NCBI GenBank assembly: GCA_013398615.1
Contig: VZSR01000476.1
Span: 530,736-594,735 of the forward strand
Direction of reading: 5' to 3'
DNA from: Brachypodius melanocephalos
Taxonomy: Eukaryota > Chordata > Aves > Passeriformes > Pycnonotidae
Length of the DNA stretch: 64,000 nt
Below the pieces are notes generated by a model. It had not been told where the DNA came from, searched no databases, and saw only the letters and a list, made by a program, of their open reading frames with translations. A program made the translations under genes and the position numbers. Shown here piece after piece: positions 62,641 through 64,000 of this stretch (position 1 is the stretch's first letter; each line of letters begins with the position of its first letter).

Positions 62641-64000
62641 TCATGTGCAATGTGAAAACTGGCTGGAGCATACCAACACTGATGTCCATCTGTCAGCATG
62701 GCACTTAGCCCACAGACAAGGTGGGATGCCAGTTTCAGCAGGGCGTAGGTGCCAATTAAATACAAATTTAGAGTGATAGCCTGCAGAAGGCAGAAAATAG
62801 CCTAGATTCTGCAAAGAGGCATTTCTGATGGTAAATACTGCCAAATGTTTTATTATAAAGGATCACTTGTGTTTATGATAGCAGGCATTACGAGTCAGAT
62901 CCAAATCCCATGAAAGTCAAAGTGGCCTTCCAAACACTGCAGAAAGTATACATATGTAATATGTGTCACAGTCTGCTCTCACTAACTTGAATAGCAAGAC
63001 TATTTAATTCATCAGAACAACTGAGGCCTTAGAGAACGTGCCTTTTCCCAATCAATCTGCATGACAGTGAAAACTCTCCGTGCACAGAAAGTACTAATTA
63101 TGTGTGATTGACAAGGTAAAAAGAAAGACTGCAATGGTTACCCTAAAAAAAAAAAATCACACAACACAGAAGTACACTGAAAGAAAAGCTTGGCTGGTTG
63201 TAGCTCTGGCTTCATCTTTCCCCATGGCAAACAGGTTGCAATTAAGTAATATTCATTCCAGCTACCTTCTAAATAATTTCTGAAACAAATGTGCTACCAA
63301 GATAAATAAAGTCTGGAAATTTGCATTCATTCTTCAGTGAATATTTTTCAAAGAATAAATACAATTCATTAAGGCATTGTTGCTATTGTTCATTAACAAA
63401 CTCTCAAGTTTCCTTCTCAATTTCCTCCTCCTTTTTTTCACTACCTATTTTCCAACCTCTGCCACTCCAGCCTTCCCCTTCTCCAGAGACAAAAGAAGAT
63501 GGAAAAAAGCACAACACAAACCCTGATGGTTTCTGTGAACTGCAAGAGGTTAGAAAGGAAGAGCTGCAAAGATAAAGAGAGGCAGCAGTGGAGGACCAGC
63601 TGATGTCAATAAAGTCAGACCCACCTTTCAAATCAAACACTCACCTTTCCAAATTCAAATAGCTCTTCCTCACTTTTTTCCCCAGTGCAGCCTCTTACCT
63701 AATCCTGCTCCCCCCATTCATATCTTTCATCCCAGGATGTTTGCAAACACTGCCAATAAGCACAGATAAACTGTTCTGAAAGTTTGGAAAAGAGATAATA
63801 CTGGGTTTTATGTAGCACATAAACTCATCCAGCCACTTTAAATGGAAATATGTTGCACAGGCACCATCTTACAGTGGGAGAGTTGAATGTCTTGGTATTA
63901 ATATAGTTCTTACGGCTTGTTTCTGTGAGGTGTATCACCCAAACAACCTTCCCTTTCCCAAGCTTTACTTGAAACTGTCTGACCAGGGAAATAACACTGT
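62641..64000. other. Intronic, no gene recognised
   Basis: CpG becomes rare again. There is an A-run near 63146-63156 and a C/T-rich stretch at 63410-63490 (purine-rich on the ROBO1 sense strand). No exon or promoter was seen before the window ends. Confidence 0.5.

Larger units (their letters stand above)
19726..64000 (-). other. ROBO1: ROBO1 intron 1 of the long isoform (part)
   Basis: This lies upstream of the first coding exon on the minus strand. The acceptor at 19726-19727 implies an untranslated exon beyond. No classical promoter CpG island was seen up to 64000, so the intron probably continues past the window edge, which agrees with the very large first intron of mammalian ROBO1 (remembered). 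It holds an LTR fragment, a CR1 copy, a solo LTR and candidate regulatory islands. An unrecognised 5' UTR exon within this span cannot be excluded. Confidence 0.7.

Noticed and set aside
1..64000. tRNA, rRNA, snRNA, microRNA or CRISPR-like arrays
   Set aside because: No conserved U6, 5S or tRNA box words, no long miRNA-like stem, and no regularly spaced repeats were seen by eye on either strand. A covariance-model scan would be decisive.

Overview
This is 64 kb of AT-rich, gene-poor vertebrate nuclear DNA, almost certainly from a bird and probably a passerine. The evidence is a CR1 LINE with its reverse-transcriptase region, two LTR pieces of the kind common in songbird genomes, long A/C-rich tracts, and a recognisable vertebrate exon with good splice sites. 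No bacterial, plasmid or phage features are present, and nearly all open reading frames are chance openings in non-coding DNA.

The one gene I can name is ROBO1 (roundabout guidance receptor 1), on the minus strand. Positions 19585-19725 hold its first coding exon: 53 nt of 5' UTR, then a 29-codon signal-peptide segment that is length-identical and clearly similar to the start of the long human isoform, ending in a phase-1 splice donor. A good acceptor lies at its 5' edge, so an untranslated exon must lie further upstream on the minus strand (higher coordinates). Positions 19726-64000 are therefore read as the large intron 1 of the long isoform, and 1-19584 as the start of the following intron. 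Neither the promoter, the short-isoform first exon nor the next coding exon was found here.

Layout by coordinate. 1-19584 is intron with scattered homopolymers, a somewhat GC-richer patch near 5 kb and candidate conserved non-coding segments near 12.7-13.1, 17.1-17.4 and 18.05-18.45 kb. 19585-19725 is the ROBO1 exon. 21.2-21.7 kb is an LTR fragment. 24.9-26.5 kb is a decayed CR1 copy. 31911-33281 is an LTR with TG/CA ends and a 5-bp target duplication. 33.3-57.8 kb is intron with A/C-rich tracts, an AT microsatellite and several hairpins. 58.55-59.0 and 61.56-62.64 kb are two repeat-free islands with far more CpG than their surroundings, the best candidates for regulatory elements.

All three recognisable retroelements, and most of the A-rich tracts, lie antisense to ROBO1. 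No new protein-coding system was found. The most useful leads are the exon with its overlapping upstream ORF, the two CpG-retaining islands, and a few perfect palindromes or hairpins.
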